Positions 50,645 to 59,689 of a stretch of 64,000 bases of DNA are shown piece by piece; positions within the stretch are counted from its first letter, which is position 1; each line of letters begins with the position of its first letter. The notes beneath the pieces were generated by a model. It had not been told where the DNA came from and ran no database searches. It was given only the letters and a program-made list of their open reading frames with translations. Source of the stretch: Spirosoma validum (GTDB lineage: Bacteria; Bacteroidota; Bacteroidia; Cytophagales; Spirosomataceae); the NCBI RefSeq assembly GCF_014699035.1, contig NZ_JACXAA010000006.1, forward strand, positions 124,001-188,000. Reading direction: 5' to 3'. A program made the translations under genes and the position numbers.

Positions 50645-53092
50645 CTATTTCAGTAGTATTCTCCGTTTAACTCTTGGATGTTTGTCCTGCGCCGATTGTA
50701 GATAGAGCAATTCGTTCAATTGACCTTTTTTCCAGGTCTCAATCGTATTCTGATAATAAGGACTCCCTGGATTACCAGACTGACCGCCAGGATAAACCCC
50801 AAAGGCTTTTGGCTGCTCGCCTAGTGCAACTACCATTCGCCAGGAAGGTCCTGTCCGTTCATTTGTCGCGTTTACAATAACATTCCCTCCACCAACATCA
50901 AGATCAAGTACACTAAACGCATCAACGCCAGGTAACAAGTGCCGGATGTCTGTGCTTTTGTGCGGTCCCCAGGCCCAATTACTCCCGACAGGGCCATGCT
51001 TCTTTATGAGTGTGTCGCAGGTTGATTGAAAACTTTGAGCCAGCAAATCAGGCAAATGTTCGCGAGCAGGCGTTTTGACGTTATCGAACCAACGGGCACC
51101 TGAGTCGCGCTGCATAAGCGTCAACGTGCGGTCAAAGGATGGGAAACGCATGGGCAACGTATCGCCCGTATCGAACTCATCGGCCCAAATTGCTTTCATG
51201 AGTTGCGCATTCCATTCAGTAAAAATTGTTGGCCCTACTTCGCCCGCGTCGTTGTTACGTTTCCACTGCCGAAGCGACTGCAGTACTTTACGCTGTTCCT
51301 GGTTCAGACTTTTTTCTGACAACATTGACAACAGTGTCGGTAATGCGTCGGCGGCTCTGAGATTATACGTATCGTTCTGTAGCTGGCGCAGGCTATCTGT
51401 GGTAGCTCGTTGCATAGCCGCCAGACGCTGATTAATACGTCGGCCACGTTCGTAAGGTGCAAACTGCCAGTTGATATAGTACGGATAAGTTGGATCGGTG
51501 GAAAACTGGTTCGCCGAGCTGACGAACCCGCGGGGCGGATTCTTAACGATTGGATTCTGATCGGCAGGAATAAAGCCATGCCAATCAGTAGCCGGGTTAG
51601 TACCGTCCAGAAGAAACTTACCCTGATCTTTCCATTTAAGCGGAAAACGGCCGTTGGGCGAAATGGCTATGTCCTTTTTATTATCGGCAAAAATGAAGTT
51701 TTGCGCCGGTGCTACGTAGTAAGCCAGCGCTTTCCGATAATCAGCAAAGTTTTTGGCGCGGTTCAGGTAGTAAAAACAGCGCATTTCATTGGAAGGCTCG
51801 TGAGCAATCCAGCGAGCAGCATACCCCGTTGGAATACTTGCCCGGAAAGGCTTCGCGCCCGCTTCATAAACCAATGGTCCATGATGCGTATAATAAACCG
51901 TGTCAATTACGTCTGGCTTACCCTTCACACGTATCGTTTCAATTCGCCGATTAACTGCTTTCCATTGATTATCATGCCAGTATTTCCGACGTGAATCATC
52001 CTGGAAGCGAATAGCGTAAAAATCAAGTACGTCGGCCCCAACATTGGTTACGCCCCAGGCAACGTCTTTATTGAACCCAATAATGACGTTCGGTGCGCCG
52101 GGTAACGAGGCTCCATAAACGTTGACGGTTGGCGAGACTAGTTGAATCTGATACCAGATAGATGGTAGGCTTAGGGTCAAGTGTGGGTCGTTAGCTAAAA
52201 TAGGATAACCCGTTGCTGATTTCTGTGGACCAACGGCCCAATTGTTTGACCCAATTTCCGGATTAGCCCGATTGGGGGGCGTACCAAAGCCCGGCGCCGA
52301 TAAAGCAATCAGGCCACTTAACGCACTGTCTTTTGGCGCAGATGGTATAGGCAGCGGCTTGAATTCCCATTTCGTACCCGGCGGAATGATGGGATCTTCA
52401 CGAGTTGGATAGTCCGGGAATAAATTAGCCGTGACCGTAGCGCCATATCTCCGCAGAATATTGGTCATGAGCAGATCATCAGCTCCGCCAGCAAGCGTGC
52501 TGCTCATTTGTTTCAGCAACAAAGCACATTTGAGTGGTGTCCAAGGCTCAGGCGCGTAACCTAGTAACTTGTATTCAATCGGATAGTGAGCGGGTGTAAG
52601 TTGGCCGATCCAGGCATTAACCCCAGCCGTATACGCATCGAGGGCATCGCGAGTTGTTGGGTCTGCCTGCATGCCCTTCAAGGTTTGTTCAGCACCGTAA
52701 CCCATACCCAGGTGACGATTGAAACGGTCCAGCTCCAACGCTCTGTCACCAACAATTTCGGAGACGCGGCCAGCGGCTGCGTGTGTCTGAAATTCCATTT
52801 GCCAGAGTCGGTCGCGGGCCGTGAGATAACCTTGCGCGAAATAAAGATCATGGTCATTTTGAGCAAAAACGTGTGGAACGGCCTGATCATCAATAATAAC
52901 TGTGACAGGCGATTTGGTGCCATGTACTGTTACCTCTTCATCTGCATCAATAATGGTCTCAGCATTTTGCCAGAAACCAACAAACGGGCTTAGTAACTGA
53001 CCGAACGCCGGAATGCCTCCCCAGGAACGGTTTAACGCCCAAACCAGTAGGCATGTCAATAAAGTACTAATGATGGCCTTCGTATAGCGCAT
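50645..53092 (-). CDS. Penicillin acylase family protein
   Basis: An 815-residue exported Ntn-hydrolase of the penicillin/acyl-homoserine-lactone acylase family. After a signal or membrane helix comes the alpha chain (TVIIDDQAVPHVFAQNDHDL), a spacer, and the beta chain beginning at the Ser in GSNNWAVGP (about residue 282), which is the nucleophile exposed by self-cleavage. NDPHLTLSLPSIWY and GVTNVGADVLDFYA are conserved binding-site blocks. Substrates may be acylated amines, including quorum signals; no context decides it. Confidence 0.93.
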   Translation of the reverse strand: MRYTKAIISTLLTCLLVWALNRSWGGIPAFGQLLSPFVGFWQNAETIIDADEEVTVHGTKSPVTVIIDDQAVPHVFAQNDHDLYFAQGYLTARDRLWQMEFQTHAAAGRVSEIVGDRALELDRFNRHLGMGYGAEQTLKGMQADPTTRDALDAYTAGVNAWIGQLTPAHYPIEYKLLGYAPEPWTPLKCALLLKQMSSTLAGGADDLLMTNILRRYGATVTANLFPDYPTREDPIIPPGTKWEFKPLPIPSAPKDSALSGLIALSAPGFGTPPNRANPEIGSNNWAVGPQKSATGYPILANDPHLTLSLPSIWYQIQLVSPTVNVYGASLPGAPNVIIGFNKDVAWGVTNVGADVLDFYAIRFQDDSRRKYWHDNQWKAVNRRIETIRVKGKPDVIDTVYYTHHGPLVYEAGAKPFRASIPTGYAARWIAHEPSNEMRCFYYLNRAKNFADYRKALAYYVAPAQNFIFADNKKDIAISPNGRFPLKWKDQGKFLLDGTNPATDWHGFIPADQNPIVKNPPRGFVSSANQFSTDPTYPYYINWQFAPYERGRRINQRLAAMQRATTDSLRQLQNDTYNLRAADALPTLLSMLSEKSLNQEQRKVLQSLRQWKRNNDAGEVGPTIFTEWNAQLMKAIWADEFDTGDTLPMRFPSFDRTLTLMQRDSGARWFDNVKTPAREHLPDLLAQSFQSTCDTLIKKHGPVGSNWAWGPHKSTDIRHLLPGVDAFSVLDLDVGGGNVIVNATNERTGPSWRMVVALGEQPKAFGVYPGGQSGNPGSPYYQNTIETWKKGQLNELLYLQSAQDKHPRVKRRILLK

Positions 53093-53163
53093 AACAGGGT
53101 AGAAACAACGGATCGTACAGGTATAGAGTCGAATACTGCCGAAAACTAACTAAAAAGAAGTAG

Positions 53164-53171
53164 TACTTTTG
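53164..53171 (+). promoter_or_regulatory. -7 box of the glycerophosphodiesterase gene
   Basis: TACTTTTG fits TAnnTTTG and is 24 bases before the ATG at 53196. It overlaps the in-frame TTG at 53169, making that TTG unlikely as a start. Confidence 0.5.
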
Positions 53172-53195
53172 AGTGTTTCTTCTACTACGTTAGTT

Positions 53196-54077
53196 ATGCG
53201 CTTTCTGGTATTACTGGTTTGCCTGATTAATTCGAGTGCTGCTCAAACCATTTTTGACCTACAGGGACACCGGGGAGGTCGGGGGCTAATGCCTGAAAAT
53301 ACAGTTCCAGCCTTTCTCAAAGCGCTCGATCTTGGTGTCAAAACGCTGGAAATGGACGTAGTAATCAGCAAAGACAGACAGGTCGTTGTTTCGCATGAAC
53401 CCTATTTCAGCGCGGCTTACAGCATAAGCCCCGATGGAAAGCCAGTTGATAAAAGAGACCAAAAAAAATTGGTGCTTTATCACATGGATTACGTCGACAT
53501 CAGGCAGTATGATGTTGGCTCTAACGGAAATTCAGCTTATCCGGAACAGCAGAAAATTAAAACGTATAAACCGCTCCTGAGCGAAGTTATTGAACAAGCT
53601 GAAGCCTATAGGAAAAAGAAAAACCTACCCATTTTTTCTTACAGTATTGAAATCAAAAGCGAACCATCGCAGTATAACAAAAGCCAGCCTGAACCAGCTG
53701 CTTTCGGCGATCTTGTAGAGGCTGTTATCCGTAAGCAATCGATTACCGAACGTACCATCATTCAGAGTTTTGATTTTGCAGTTTTAAAGCACTGGAAACA
53801 GCAGGTTATCGCAGGTAATTATGCTAATGTCAGGCTATCTGCACTGGTAGCCAGCTTACATAGACCGGAGAAAAGCATTCGGAAGCTTGGGTTCAAACCT
53901 GATATTTATAGTCCGCATTTTCGCTTGTTAAACAAAGCCAAGATTGCCCGTCTACATGAACAAACCATTAAGGTTATACCCTGGACAGTAAATAAGCGTA
54001 GGGATATGCTACGTTTGAAAGAGTGGGGTGTCGATGGGTTAATTACAGACTATCCTAATCGGGCAAGTGGTTTGTAA
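53196..54077 (+). CDS. Glycerophosphodiester phosphodiesterase
   Basis: A 293-residue exported GDPD-family enzyme hydrolysing glycerophosphodiesters to glycerol-3-phosphate and an alcohol. A Sec signal ends near NSSAAQ. DLQGHRGGRGLMPENT holds the catalytic His, Arg and Glu, EMDVVISKDRQVVVSHEP the metal ligands and second His, and KVIPWTVNKRRDMLRLKEWG and VDGLITDYP are the C-terminal family blocks. It stands alone between convergently and divergently arranged neighbours. Confidence 0.95.
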   Translation: MRFLVLLVCLINSSAAQTIFDLQGHRGGRGLMPENTVPAFLKALDLGVKTLEMDVVISKDRQVVVSHEPYFSAAYSISPDGKPVDKRDQKKLVLYHMDYVDIRQYDVGSNGNSAYPEQQKIKTYKPLLSEVIEQAEAYRKKKNLPIFSYSIEIKSEPSQYNKSQPEPAAFGDLVEAVIRKQSITERTIIQSFDFAVLKHWKQQVIAGNYANVRLSALVASLHRPEKSIRKLGFKPDIYSPHFRLLNKAKIARLHEQTIKVIPWTVNKRRDMLRLKEWGVDGLITDYPNRASGL

Positions 54078-54150
54078 AAACTAATTATTACTTTCGTAAG
54101 TTTCTAAAAATAACCAATTTGGCAGATTGGTTTATGTGCATTGCGGATTT

Positions 54151-55674
54151 ATGACCTTGCTTAATACTACGCTTAAATGGCTCCTACAACGGCGATTGCC
54201 GCGTATTGAAGCTATTATGCAACGCCCCGGTGCAGCGCAACAGAAAGTTTTCACTGAACTTATTCGGGCTGGGTGCCATACGGAGTGGGGCCGTAAACAC
54301 GCGTATAAATCCATTCAGTGTATCCGCGATTTTCAGGAGCGAGTGTCTGTTTCGAGTTACGAAGACCTGTTTCCGTACATCGAACGTGTCATGAAGGGCG
54401 AAAGTAAAGTACTTTGGCCTTCGCCGGTTCGTTGGTTTGCCAAGTCGTCTGGTACAACCAATGCCCGTTCTAAATTCATTCCCGTCACTACGGAATCGCT
54501 GGACGAAAGCCACCTTAAAGGCGGTAAGGATATGATGGCCCTTTATATTGCCAATAATCCTGACAGCCGGGCATTTGAAGGCAAAGGTCTTTCCATTGGC
54601 GGCAGCCTGCATCAAAATCCCTATAGCACCAACAGCGCGGCCGGCGACGTTTCGGCGGTGGTTATGAACAACCTGCCCAGTTGGGCGCAGTATATCCGTA
54701 CGCCTTCACTTTCAGTAGCCCTAATGGACGAATGGGAGGCCAAATTAGAGCGTATGGCAGAAATTACGTCGCAGGAAAACGTTACCAGTTTACTAGGTAC
54801 GCCAACCTGGGGGTTAGTGTTGATTGACAAAATTCTCGCTCGTACAGGAAAATCAAACATTCTGGAAGTTTGGCCGAATTTTGAGGTGATGATGCACGGT
54901 GCGGTCAACTTTCAGCCATACCGGGAATTGTTCCAACAGCAAATTTTCCCGTCTAAAAGCGTTCTGTATCAAGAGATTTACAATGCCTCCGAAGGCTTTT
55001 TTGCCATCCAGGATGATCTGAAACGAGTGGGTGAAATGCTGCTGATGCTCGACTATGGCATTTTTTACGAATTCGTACCGATTGCCGAAGCCGATCAGCC
55101 TTTTCCTAAAGCGCTGACTATTGATGAAGTCGAACTGGATAAAAATTACGCCCTCATTGTCTCAACTAATGGCGGTTTGTGGCGATACAGAGTCGGCGAT
55201 ACGGTTCGGTTCACATCCCTATATCCGCATCGGCTCAAAGTCAGCGGACGTACAAAGCATTTTATCAATGCGTTTGGCGAAGAAGTCATCGTTGAAAATG
55301 CTGAAATGGCCATTACGCGAGCCTGTGAAGCGACCAACGCTGTTATAACAGATTATACTGCCGGACCGATCTATATGAGTAATGGTGCCAATGGATGCCA
55401 CGAGTGGGTTATTGAATTTGCACAGGAGCCAGACAGCCAGCAACGATTCAATCAAATTCTGGATGAAACGCTACGTCAAATAAACTCTGATTATGATGCG
55501 AAGCGATACAATGACATGGTGCTGAAACGACCCCGTATTCATGTGGTGCAACCTGGTACGTTCTACGCCTGGATGAAACAACGCGGCAAATTAGGCGGTC
55601 AGCATAAAGTGCCCAGACTGGCTAACTCCCGCGAATACTTAGACGATATTCTTGGGCAGGTTCTTGAACTGTAA
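54151..55674 (+). CDS. GH3-family (auxin-responsive promoter family) protein
   Basis: A 507-residue protein of the GH3 family, the acyl-adenylate/amide synthetases known from plants, where they join hormones to amino acids. WFAKSSGTTNARSKFIPVT is the nucleotide-binding P-loop-like motif, YNASEGFFAIQDD the second, and YRVGDTVRF the third of the adenylate-forming pattern. Bacterial members are common in Bacteroidota but their substrates are unknown. The frame extends to a TTG at 54127; ATG 54151 is preferred. Little context is available from its neighbours. Confidence 0.9.
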   Translation: MTLLNTTLKWLLQRRLPRIEAIMQRPGAAQQKVFTELIRAGCHTEWGRKHAYKSIQCIRDFQERVSVSSYEDLFPYIERVMKGESKVLWPSPVRWFAKSSGTTNARSKFIPVTTESLDESHLKGGKDMMALYIANNPDSRAFEGKGLSIGGSLHQNPYSTNSAAGDVSAVVMNNLPSWAQYIRTPSLSVALMDEWEAKLERMAEITSQENVTSLLGTPTWGLVLIDKILARTGKSNILEVWPNFEVMMHGAVNFQPYRELFQQQIFPSKSVLYQEIYNASEGFFAIQDDLKRVGEMLLMLDYGIFYEFVPIAEADQPFPKALTIDEVELDKNYALIVSTNGGLWRYRVGDTVRFTSLYPHRLKVSGRTKHFINAFGEEVIVENAEMAITRACEATNAVITDYTAGPIYMSNGANGCHEWVIEFAQEPDSQQRFNQILDETLRQINSDYDAKRYNDMVLKRPRIHVVQPGTFYAWMKQRGKLGGQHKVPRLANSREYLDDILGQVLEL

Positions 55675-55834
55675 TTGTGGCTACGTAACGATATGGATTA
55701 TTCAATCTTTATCGCTTCGTTTGTGAAATTTTAGTGTTATCAGCTCTCGAATCCTTGTCAGGAATGATTTCGGCGTTCAAGTGCAGCGCTTAACCAGCTT
55801 CCTGATCAGGACTCTGTCCGTTTAGGACAACAAC

Positions 55835-55842
55835 TAACTTTG
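55835..55842 (+). promoter_or_regulatory. -7 box upstream of ispH, in a 264-bp gap
   Basis: TAACTTTG matches TAnnTTTG, about 97 bases before the ATG at 55939. The same gap (55675-55938) contains a 12-base palindrome TCCTGATCAGGA (55800-55811) and a near copy TCCTTGTCAGGA (55752-55763), 48 bp apart, which might be an operator pair. Nothing else was seen in the gap. Confidence 0.5.
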
Positions 55843-55938
55843 TGTCGAACGAAGCCCTTTGTCTCTCTGTTTCTCTAATAGAAGTTACCATTGAGTTGAC
55901 AGCTTAATCAGCTATTGATTCATCTGCTTATTGTTCTG

Positions 55939-57192
55939 ATGAAATCTTTCGATATACCTGAATATTACCGTAGTAGCATTGTTACACCCCTGAAGGAATT
56001 TCGGCGGAAACGTGATAAGCTAAAGCGCGATTTTACACCGACTCTTCTTGATTTCGGACCGATCCGTTTGTTAATCGCTCGTCATTTCGGGTTTTGCTAC
56101 GGGGTCGAAAACGCCGTTGAGATTGCCTATAAGGCTATTGCCGAGAATCCAGATAAACGGATTTTTCTACTCAGCGAAATGATTCATAATCCGGATGTGA
56201 ATGCTGACTTACAGGATCGGGGAGTTCAGTTCATTATGGACACGAGTGGCCGCCAGATTACGCCCTGGACTGATTTAAAATCAGATGATGTGGTCATTAT
56301 TCCTGCTTTTGGAACAACCTTAGAAACGCAAAATCAGTTGGCTTCCCTGGGATTAGACGTAGCCAAATACGATACCACCTGCCCATTTGTGGAAAAAGTT
56401 TGGAACAAAGCCAACCAGATTGGACAGAAAGACTATACGGTTATTGTACATGGCAAGCCCAGTCACGAAGAGACCCGCGCTACGTTCTCGCACAGTAAAG
56501 AAGCAGCTCCAACGGTTGTCGTTAAAGACATGAGTCAGGCTCAGCGATTGGCGAAGTATATTCTTGGAGAGTTGTCGCCGGAGCAATTTTACACTGAATT
56601 TACCGGACAATATTCTGCAGGTTTTGATATCGACCGCGATCTACAACGTATCGGTGTCGTTAATCAGACAACCATGCTGGCCTCTGATACACAAGGCATT
56701 GCCGACTATTTGAAACAGGTGATGGTTCAAAAATATGATTTAGCTGGAGATGAAATCGAGAACCACTTTGCCAATACCCGCGACACACTTTGTTACGCAA
56801 CAAACGACAATCAGGATGCTACGTATGCGTTACTAACCTATCCAGCCGATTTTGCCATTGTAGCTGGAGGCTATAATTCGTCTAATACGTCGCATATCGT
56901 TGAGCTCTGTGAAGAGAAATTACCGACTTATTTCATCGAATCTGAGCAGAAAATTTTGTCCGATAGACTAATTCGGCATTTTGATGGTCACACAAAACAG
57001 GAGATTGTAACGGAAAACTTTATTCCCCGGCTGAACGATTCCGATGAGCAGCCGGTAACAATTGCTCTCACTTGCGGAGCCTCTTGTCCAGACGCCGTTG
57101 TCGAAGGTATTCTACTTAAATTGATCAGCTTTTTCCCCGACGCTCGGCCGATTAGTGACGTAATCACTAACGTAATGGGCGAAAATCAATAG
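55939..57192 (+). CDS. ispH: 4-hydroxy-3-methylbut-2-enyl diphosphate reductase
   Basis: A 417-residue iron-sulfur enzyme making isopentenyl and dimethylallyl diphosphate in the last MEP-pathway step. The three cluster-binding Cys lie in ARHFGFCYGVENAVEIA, DTTCPFVEKVW and LTCGASCPD. It is longer than the 310-residue E. coli form, with an N-terminal extension of about 45 residues and a large middle insert, like cyanobacterial and many Bacteroidota enzymes. The frame starts at a TTG (55915), but ATG 55939 is preferred. The stop abuts the stop of the convergent GHL10 gene with no gap. Confidence 0.95.
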   Translation: MKSFDIPEYYRSSIVTPLKEFRRKRDKLKRDFTPTLLDFGPIRLLIARHFGFCYGVENAVEIAYKAIAENPDKRIFLLSEMIHNPDVNADLQDRGVQFIMDTSGRQITPWTDLKSDDVVIIPAFGTTLETQNQLASLGLDVAKYDTTCPFVEKVWNKANQIGQKDYTVIVHGKPSHEETRATFSHSKEAAPTVVVKDMSQAQRLAKYILGELSPEQFYTEFTGQYSAGFDIDRDLQRIGVVNQTTMLASDTQGIADYLKQVMVQKYDLAGDEIENHFANTRDTLCYATNDNQDATYALLTYPADFAIVAGGYNSSNTSHIVELCEEKLPTYFIESEQKILSDRLIRHFDGHTKQEIVTENFIPRLNDSDEQPVTIALTCGASCPDAVVEGILLKLISFFPDARPISDVITNVMGENQ

Positions 57193-58896
57193 TTAACGCG
57201 CTGTTTCGCTAAATTTTACGGTAACCTCTCGGCTTTCGTTCTGTAGTTGATCCAGAGCGGTAACGGCGTAGATGTATTTCTTTTGCGGATCAGCCGTTTT
57301 GTCCACATAATGAGTTGTTGATTGGCCAACACACTTCGCCACAATGTGCCGGGGATCATCCAGACGGATTAGCGGTCGTAATCCTTCAAATCGATAAACG
57401 AGATACCCATTCGCGCCATCGCCATCCAGCGCTTCGGCCGATTGCTGCCAGGACAATTCAATGCCGTCGGGCGTTCTAATTAATTTTAAATCACGCGGTG
57501 GCAAAGGCGGAAGGCTGTCTAACCAGGGCATAGTGGGAACCAGCGCCAGATGTCGGTAGAAATTTGTTTTCAACGAATCATTAATCGCCAATGGATTGGC
57601 TTTTAGATTTCTGGCGCTGAAAAACACACTGCCAGATACGGCCTTCTGCTGACGATTGTATCGCATCTGATTCGGAAATTCGGTAGCTCGCCACCAACCC
57701 GGATCGCGATCAGAACCACGGCCAACCCGATAAGCGCCATGACCGATGTATAACTGGCAGGTGCTGCTGGTACAATTACGTGTCCACCAATCAACTAAGG
57801 TTTTGTAAGGCGCTCGTCCAAACTCCGAACTAAAGTACACTTGTGGCACAATGTAATCGATCAGGCCATCACGTATCCACTTACGGGTATCAGCGTAAAT
57901 ATCGTAGTACGACTGCCCGCCATTCGTAGCGGACCCTTCAGGGTCATTTGCCTGATTTTTCCAGATACCAAATGGGCTAATACCAAATTTTACCCACGCT
58001 TTATTGGCTCGGATTGAATCGCGTAGTTCGGCAACGAGTCTATTAACATTATCGCGTCGCCAGTCACCTTTATTTTTTATGCCATTCGAATACGCTCGAT
58101 ACGTACTGTCGTCACGTAACGTCTGGCCCGGTTCTGCGTATGGATAGAAGTAGTCGTCAAAATGAATACCATCTACGTCATATTCGCGTACTACGTTCGC
58201 TACAACACCGGCAATATAGGATCGAACGGCAGGCACGCCGAGATTAAATAATTTGCGCCCTCCATAGGTCAGCATCCATTCTGGTTTACGATAGATAATG
58301 TTGGTTGGAGCGACACTAGACGTTTTGCTAAACGTTGCCCGATCAAGATTAAACCACGCATGGAATTCAAGACCACGTTTATGGGCTTGCTCAATCATAA
58401 AGTCTAACGGGTCATAAAAAGGCTCTGGTGCTAATCCCTGCTGACCTGTTAGCCATTCTGACCAGGGCTCTGAACTTTTCGCGTAAAATGCATCGGCAGC
58501 GGAGCGAATCTGTACAACTACCGCATTAAGCCCTATTTCCTGATGCTGATCGAACATAGCCAAAATCTCACGCTGCTGGTTGGCAACAGGGAGTCCTTTT
58601 TTAGTAGGCCAGTCTAGGTTATCAATAGTAGCAATCCATACTGCCCGAAACTCTCGCTTTGGAGGAGGGGGCGTTAAGTCAATTATATCGTCATACTTAA
58701 GGGTATCAACAGAAGTCGGTAAGGTCTGTTTTGGCGGAATTGGTTTAGCCACGATTGGCTTGGCAAACGCGGGTTTACTCACTGTTGATTGAGTTACGAC
58801 ACCCGATGTTTTGGCAGTCACCACCGGTTTATTATCGCGACAACTAATGCCTATAAGGCCAACAAAAGCAAGAAAAAGGTACGCGATTGGACGCAT
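57193..58896 (-). CDS. GHL10-family (DUF187) glycoside-hydrolase-like lipoprotein
   Basis: A 567-residue lipoprotein. The lipobox LIGISC places the lipidated Cys near residue 19, followed by a Lys/Pro/Val-rich linker. FRAVWIATIDNLDWPTKKGL begins the GHL10 TIM barrel, and GIHFDDYFYPYAEPG and LIDYIVPQVYFSSEFGR carry the acidic catalytic candidates. The C-terminal 100 residues look like a fibronectin-type-III module. Related enzymes act on peptidoglycan-derived or other surface glycans. Start at 58896 chosen over an upstream TTG. Confidence 0.9.
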   Translation of the reverse strand: MRPIAYLFLAFVGLIGISCRDNKPVVTAKTSGVVTQSTVSKPAFAKPIVAKPIPPKQTLPTSVDTLKYDDIIDLTPPPPKREFRAVWIATIDNLDWPTKKGLPVANQQREILAMFDQHQEIGLNAVVVQIRSAADAFYAKSSEPWSEWLTGQQGLAPEPFYDPLDFMIEQAHKRGLEFHAWFNLDRATFSKTSSVAPTNIIYRKPEWMLTYGGRKLFNLGVPAVRSYIAGVVANVVREYDVDGIHFDDYFYPYAEPGQTLRDDSTYRAYSNGIKNKGDWRRDNVNRLVAELRDSIRANKAWVKFGISPFGIWKNQANDPEGSATNGGQSYYDIYADTRKWIRDGLIDYIVPQVYFSSEFGRAPYKTLVDWWTRNCTSSTCQLYIGHGAYRVGRGSDRDPGWWRATEFPNQMRYNRQQKAVSGSVFFSARNLKANPLAINDSLKTNFYRHLALVPTMPWLDSLPPLPPRDLKLIRTPDGIELSWQQSAEALDGDGANGYLVYRFEGLRPLIRLDDPRHIVAKCVGQSTTHYVDKTADPQKKYIYAVTALDQLQNESREVTVKFSETAR

Positions 58897-59100
58897 CGAT
58901 ACGAATAAATTAATCAACAAAAATAGGTATCATCTATTAGACCGGTGCACTTCATATAAGGTCGTCAGAAGAAAAAAGTCAATTTGGCTGCTTATAGATT
59001 TCACTTAATATTGTGCCGTATAATATGATTCCACACAACATTTGTTTTGATTTTTAGAAAAATTCATCATAATTTAAGAATTTTCTATCGCAAAAGATAC

Positions 59101-59108
59101 TAGCTTTG
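59101..59108 (+). promoter_or_regulatory. -7 box of the Lrp-family gene
   Basis: TAGCTTTG fits TAnnTTTG, 40 bases before the ATG at 59148. The 250-bp gap between this gene and the divergent GHL10 gene holds nothing else that I can support. Confidence 0.5.
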
Positions 59109-59147
59109 TAGGGAATAATAACTAAGTATAACAGATTACTTTAATCT

Positions 59148-59618
59148 ATGTCGAGCCACAAATTAGATCAGATAGATCGCAACGTATTAGAAATTCTGCA
59201 AGCCAATGCTAAAATAACTAACGCTCAGTTGTCCAAAGAAATTGGCCTTTCGCCCGCTCCCACGCTGGAACGCGTTAAAAAACTTGAAACGTCAGGCATT
59301 ATCCAAAGTTATCATGCGCAGTTAAATCGTGACAAAATAGGCTTAGGCGTTACTACGTTCGTCATGGTTACGCTGGTCGGCCATAAGAAAGATACGACCA
59401 TGTCGTTTGTAGACCGGGTCAACGAAATTCCTGAAATCATTGAATGCCACCACATCACGGGCTCAGGCGACTTCCTGCTTAAGGTGATTTCTAAAGACAT
59501 ATCCTCCTATCAGGCACTAATGCTGGACGTTATCAACGAGATCGATGAAGTGGCGAATACGCAGACGATGGTGATTATGTCTACGTTTAAAGAAAGCAAA
59601 GTATTACCAATTCCGTAA
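59148..59618 (+). CDS. Lrp/AsnC-family transcriptional regulator
   Basis: A 156-residue regulator. Residues 1-60 form a helix-turn-helix (LDQIDRNVLEILQANAKITN, then AQLSKEIGLSPAPTLERVKK) and residues 70-150 the RAM/AsnC ligand-binding and oligomerisation domain (FLLKVISKDISSYQALML). Such proteins sense amino acids and often control nearby genes. The immediate neighbours give no clear target. It is followed by an inverted repeat. Confidence 0.95.
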   Translation: MSSHKLDQIDRNVLEILQANAKITNAQLSKEIGLSPAPTLERVKKLETSGIIQSYHAQLNRDKIGLGVTTFVMVTLVGHKKDTTMSFVDRVNEIPEIIECHHITGSGDFLLKVISKDISSYQALMLDVINEIDEVANTQTMVIMSTFKESKVLPIP

Positions 59619-59626
59619 TGACTGAT

Positions 59627-59688
59627 GAATTGTGAATGATAAATGCTACAGGAATGAATGTTCGTTCGTCATTTATCATTCATAATTC
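59627..59688. repeat. Inverted repeat, 19-bp arms, between convergent genes
   Basis: 59627-59645 and 59670-59688 are inverted copies with one mismatch. The GAATGATAAATG / CATTTATCATTC words resemble those in the 14552-14632 repeat. It lies between the Lrp gene and the convergent TPR gene and can end both transcripts. Confidence 0.8.
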
Positions 59689-59689
59689 G

